A stretch of DNA of 64,000 nt, taken from Lactifluus volemus (Eukaryota > Basidiomycota > Agaricomycetes > Russulales > Russulaceae). The stretch is taken from positions 186,001-250,000 of the forward strand of contig WTXI01000035.1 in assembly GCA_022376515.1 (NCBI GenBank), read 5' to 3'. A model generated the notes under the pieces. That model saw only the letters and a list, made by a program, of their open reading frames with translations. It did no database searches and had not been told where the DNA came from. A program made the position numbers and the translations under genes. Of this stretch, positions 62,421 through 64,000 are shown piece after piece. How positions within the stretch are numbered: the stretch's first letter is position 1; every line of letters begins with the position of its first letter.

Positions 62421-64000
62421 GTACTAGCTCATGGTTGCGCTGGCTACATTACGTCATTTGTCACGTGTTCGACCACGTGTTCCTAGGAGCGCATAATCCA
62501 GAGATCGCCTCGCGATGAACATTTGATGCCTTCCATGCATCCAAGCAAGGTCATGCTGCTTTTCCCTGGGGAAAGGCTGCAGGTGCTTTGTGCTGGCCAA
62601 GCAGAAGTATTTGATTGCCTCCCAAAGGGCCTCCGCCAGGTTGTCAAGAAACCGAGATGGAGGCAAATCTGTTGCATTTGCTCTTGCATTTGCTACGTTT
62701 TTACCAATCACATGGTCTTCGCCGGGAACTGAATGGCATGAAAGCTTACCCGTTTGCGTAAGAGGTGTCACAGATGAATTAGCCTGGCAGAGGCGAGTGC
62801 AGGCACACCACATGGCGACAAGCACATTATTTCCGAGTAAAGTACGCGTAAAGCATCATCTATGTATAGATCAATCCAATGGCTCTATACTTTGGCTTAG
62901 CCTAACGTTAACAGGCGTCGAGATGTCGTCTGGTTCAAAGAAGTCCTCAAACGTGAGCGGACGCAGATCGAAGGCCTGTGGCGGGACATGTAAGAACAAA
63001 TGAATCAACCGAGTGAAAAAAAAAAGGAACGTACTCCTTGACCACGCGCAAGCTGGGCGACGTCCCCATGAGCCTTGCGGACAAGCTCACGGACAGGTAA
63101 CATTGCGGCATTTCGACATAGTTCCTTTAAATCCGATCCAGATTTTCCCTTAGAATACTCGGCCAAAAGTCGCATAGGAAAGTTGGGGGAAAGGGGTACA
63201 TCTCTGAGCATCTGGGATGAATTCTAGTTAGTCATACAGTGTATAGGTGTAGTGAGGGGGAATGTAACAGAGCGTCGCAGGAGAGCGTCGCAGGAGAAAG
63301 CTTCGAGTTCTGTTATATGCCCCACAAGAATTCAAGAAGGGACACGGAGTTCAACTTACCAATGAAAGAATCTTCTCGCGCTGTGCGGCATCAGGCAAGG
63401 GGAGAGTAAATTGGCTTGGCATTCGCCTAAGGAATGCTGAATCGATATCTTGAATCCTGTTCGTGGCGCCCAGGACTAATATCCGATCTGAGCCCGAGAG
63501 AAGGCCATCCCATAGGCTGAAATGAACATCAGAAACAGGTACCATATTCAAAGAGGTGAACATACGTCATGAATTCTGCCTTCATCATTGCGGTGACTTC
63601 GTGGTCACCTTTACTCCGCTCACGTAGGAAAGAGTCGATCTCATCTATGAAGATAATGCTAGGCTGCGTCTTCCGCGCTAAGCTGAACAATCCTGCGACT
63701 AGCTTATTCGACTCGCCAAACCATTTATTTGTCAAGACGGATGCCGCAATGTTGATGAAGGTGGCGCCAGACTCCTTCGCGAGGGCTTTGGCGAGCATCG
63801 TTTTACCACACCCGGGCGGCCCATAAAGAAGCACACCTTTGGGTGCTGCTAGTAAGGAAGATGATGAACGAAATAGAGCGGGATATAGCAGCGGGATGAT
63901 GACGGTTTCCTGTAACGAAGATATGATATCTTCTAGACCTCCGATTTCTACCATGCACAGTCGAGGTGAAGACGTGCCAAAAATGTTCAGATGCAAGGCA
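62421..64000 (-). repeat. Right arm of the inverted duplication (continues past the window)
   Basis: This is the reverse complement of 56396-57952, with scattered substitutions and a few indels (for example the MSP1 intron at 63212-63359 is 148 nt here and 142 nt in the left arm). The last bases of the window match the start of left-arm intron 5, so the arm extends further. Total arm length is therefore unknown. Confidence 0.9.
62871..63947 (-). CDS. MSP1: Msp1/ATAD1-type AAA ATPase, mirrored copy (visible exons intact; 5' end outside)
   Basis: The minus-strand exons are 63947-63566, 63516-63360, 63211-63035 and 62975-62871, all in frame with each other. They give [40 protein letters not shown] (intact Walker A), [20 protein letters not shown] (Walker B), [39 protein letters not shown] and an end near [11 protein letters not shown], then LSQSIEPLD and TGA at 62873-62871. 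The first five exons, with the membrane anchor, would lie beyond 64000. This copy could be the functional MSP1 of the genome if its 5' part was included in the duplication; otherwise it too is a fragment. Confidence 0.85.

Overview
The window is nuclear DNA of a filamentous fungus, most likely an agaricomycete basidiomycete. The evidence is many spliceosomal introns of about 50-60 nt with GTRNGT-type donors, a multigene family of NACHT-WD40 NOD-like receptors (NLRs), a basidiomycete-type tetraspanin, a secreted lipase cut into 14 small exons, and CT-rich core promoters. Species cannot be named from the sequence alone. Coding sequences below are spliced models built by hand from splice sites, reading phase and comparison between paralogous copies.

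Region 1 (1-32.9 kb) is a direct tandem array of a compound unit. Each unit is: a gene for a protein with a VIYLYPP motif (here 'YLYP gene'), then a 10-exon C2-helical-NACHT-14xWD40 receptor of about 1,655 aa, then a conserved block of about 560 bp holding a short decayed ORF. Four receptor copies are visible. Copy 1 is cut by the window edge, copies 2 and 3 are intact, and copy 4 has a 1-nt frameshift in the NACHT part. Five YLYP copies are present: four are broken and only the last looks nearly intact. Two more receptors have been almost wholly deleted. One left only its last five codons, stop and 3' tail after YLYP copy D; the other left about 75 bp of one WD40 repeat after YLYP copy E. The array therefore records at least six units at different stages of decay.

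Region 2 (33-46.8 kb) is gene-poor. It holds a minus-strand tetraspanin (two exons, 500 aa) and a dispersed set of small single-pass membrane proteins. Three of these share an unusual three-exon layout in which the membrane segment is coded by a central exon of 78, 81 or 84 nt bounded by two phase-1 introns.

Region 3 (46.8-55.7 kb) has the minus-strand thioredoxin reductase gene (five exons, 323 aa, complete), a long stretch without recognisable genes, and further small membrane-protein candidates.

Region 4 (55.9-64 kb) is a large inverted duplication. A plus-strand Msp1-type AAA ATPase gene, broken by two small deletions, is mirrored by a minus-strand copy whose visible exons are intact. 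The arms are about 1.56 kb and the right arm runs off the window. The spacer of about 4.5 kb carries an intact secreted carboxylesterase/lipase (14 exons, 554 aa) flanked by relics that look like the two ends of a NACHT-ankyrin gene.

Overall, the window places housekeeping genes (TRR1, MSP1) beside a fast-turnover block of fungal self/non-self recognition-type receptors and other lineage-specific genes.
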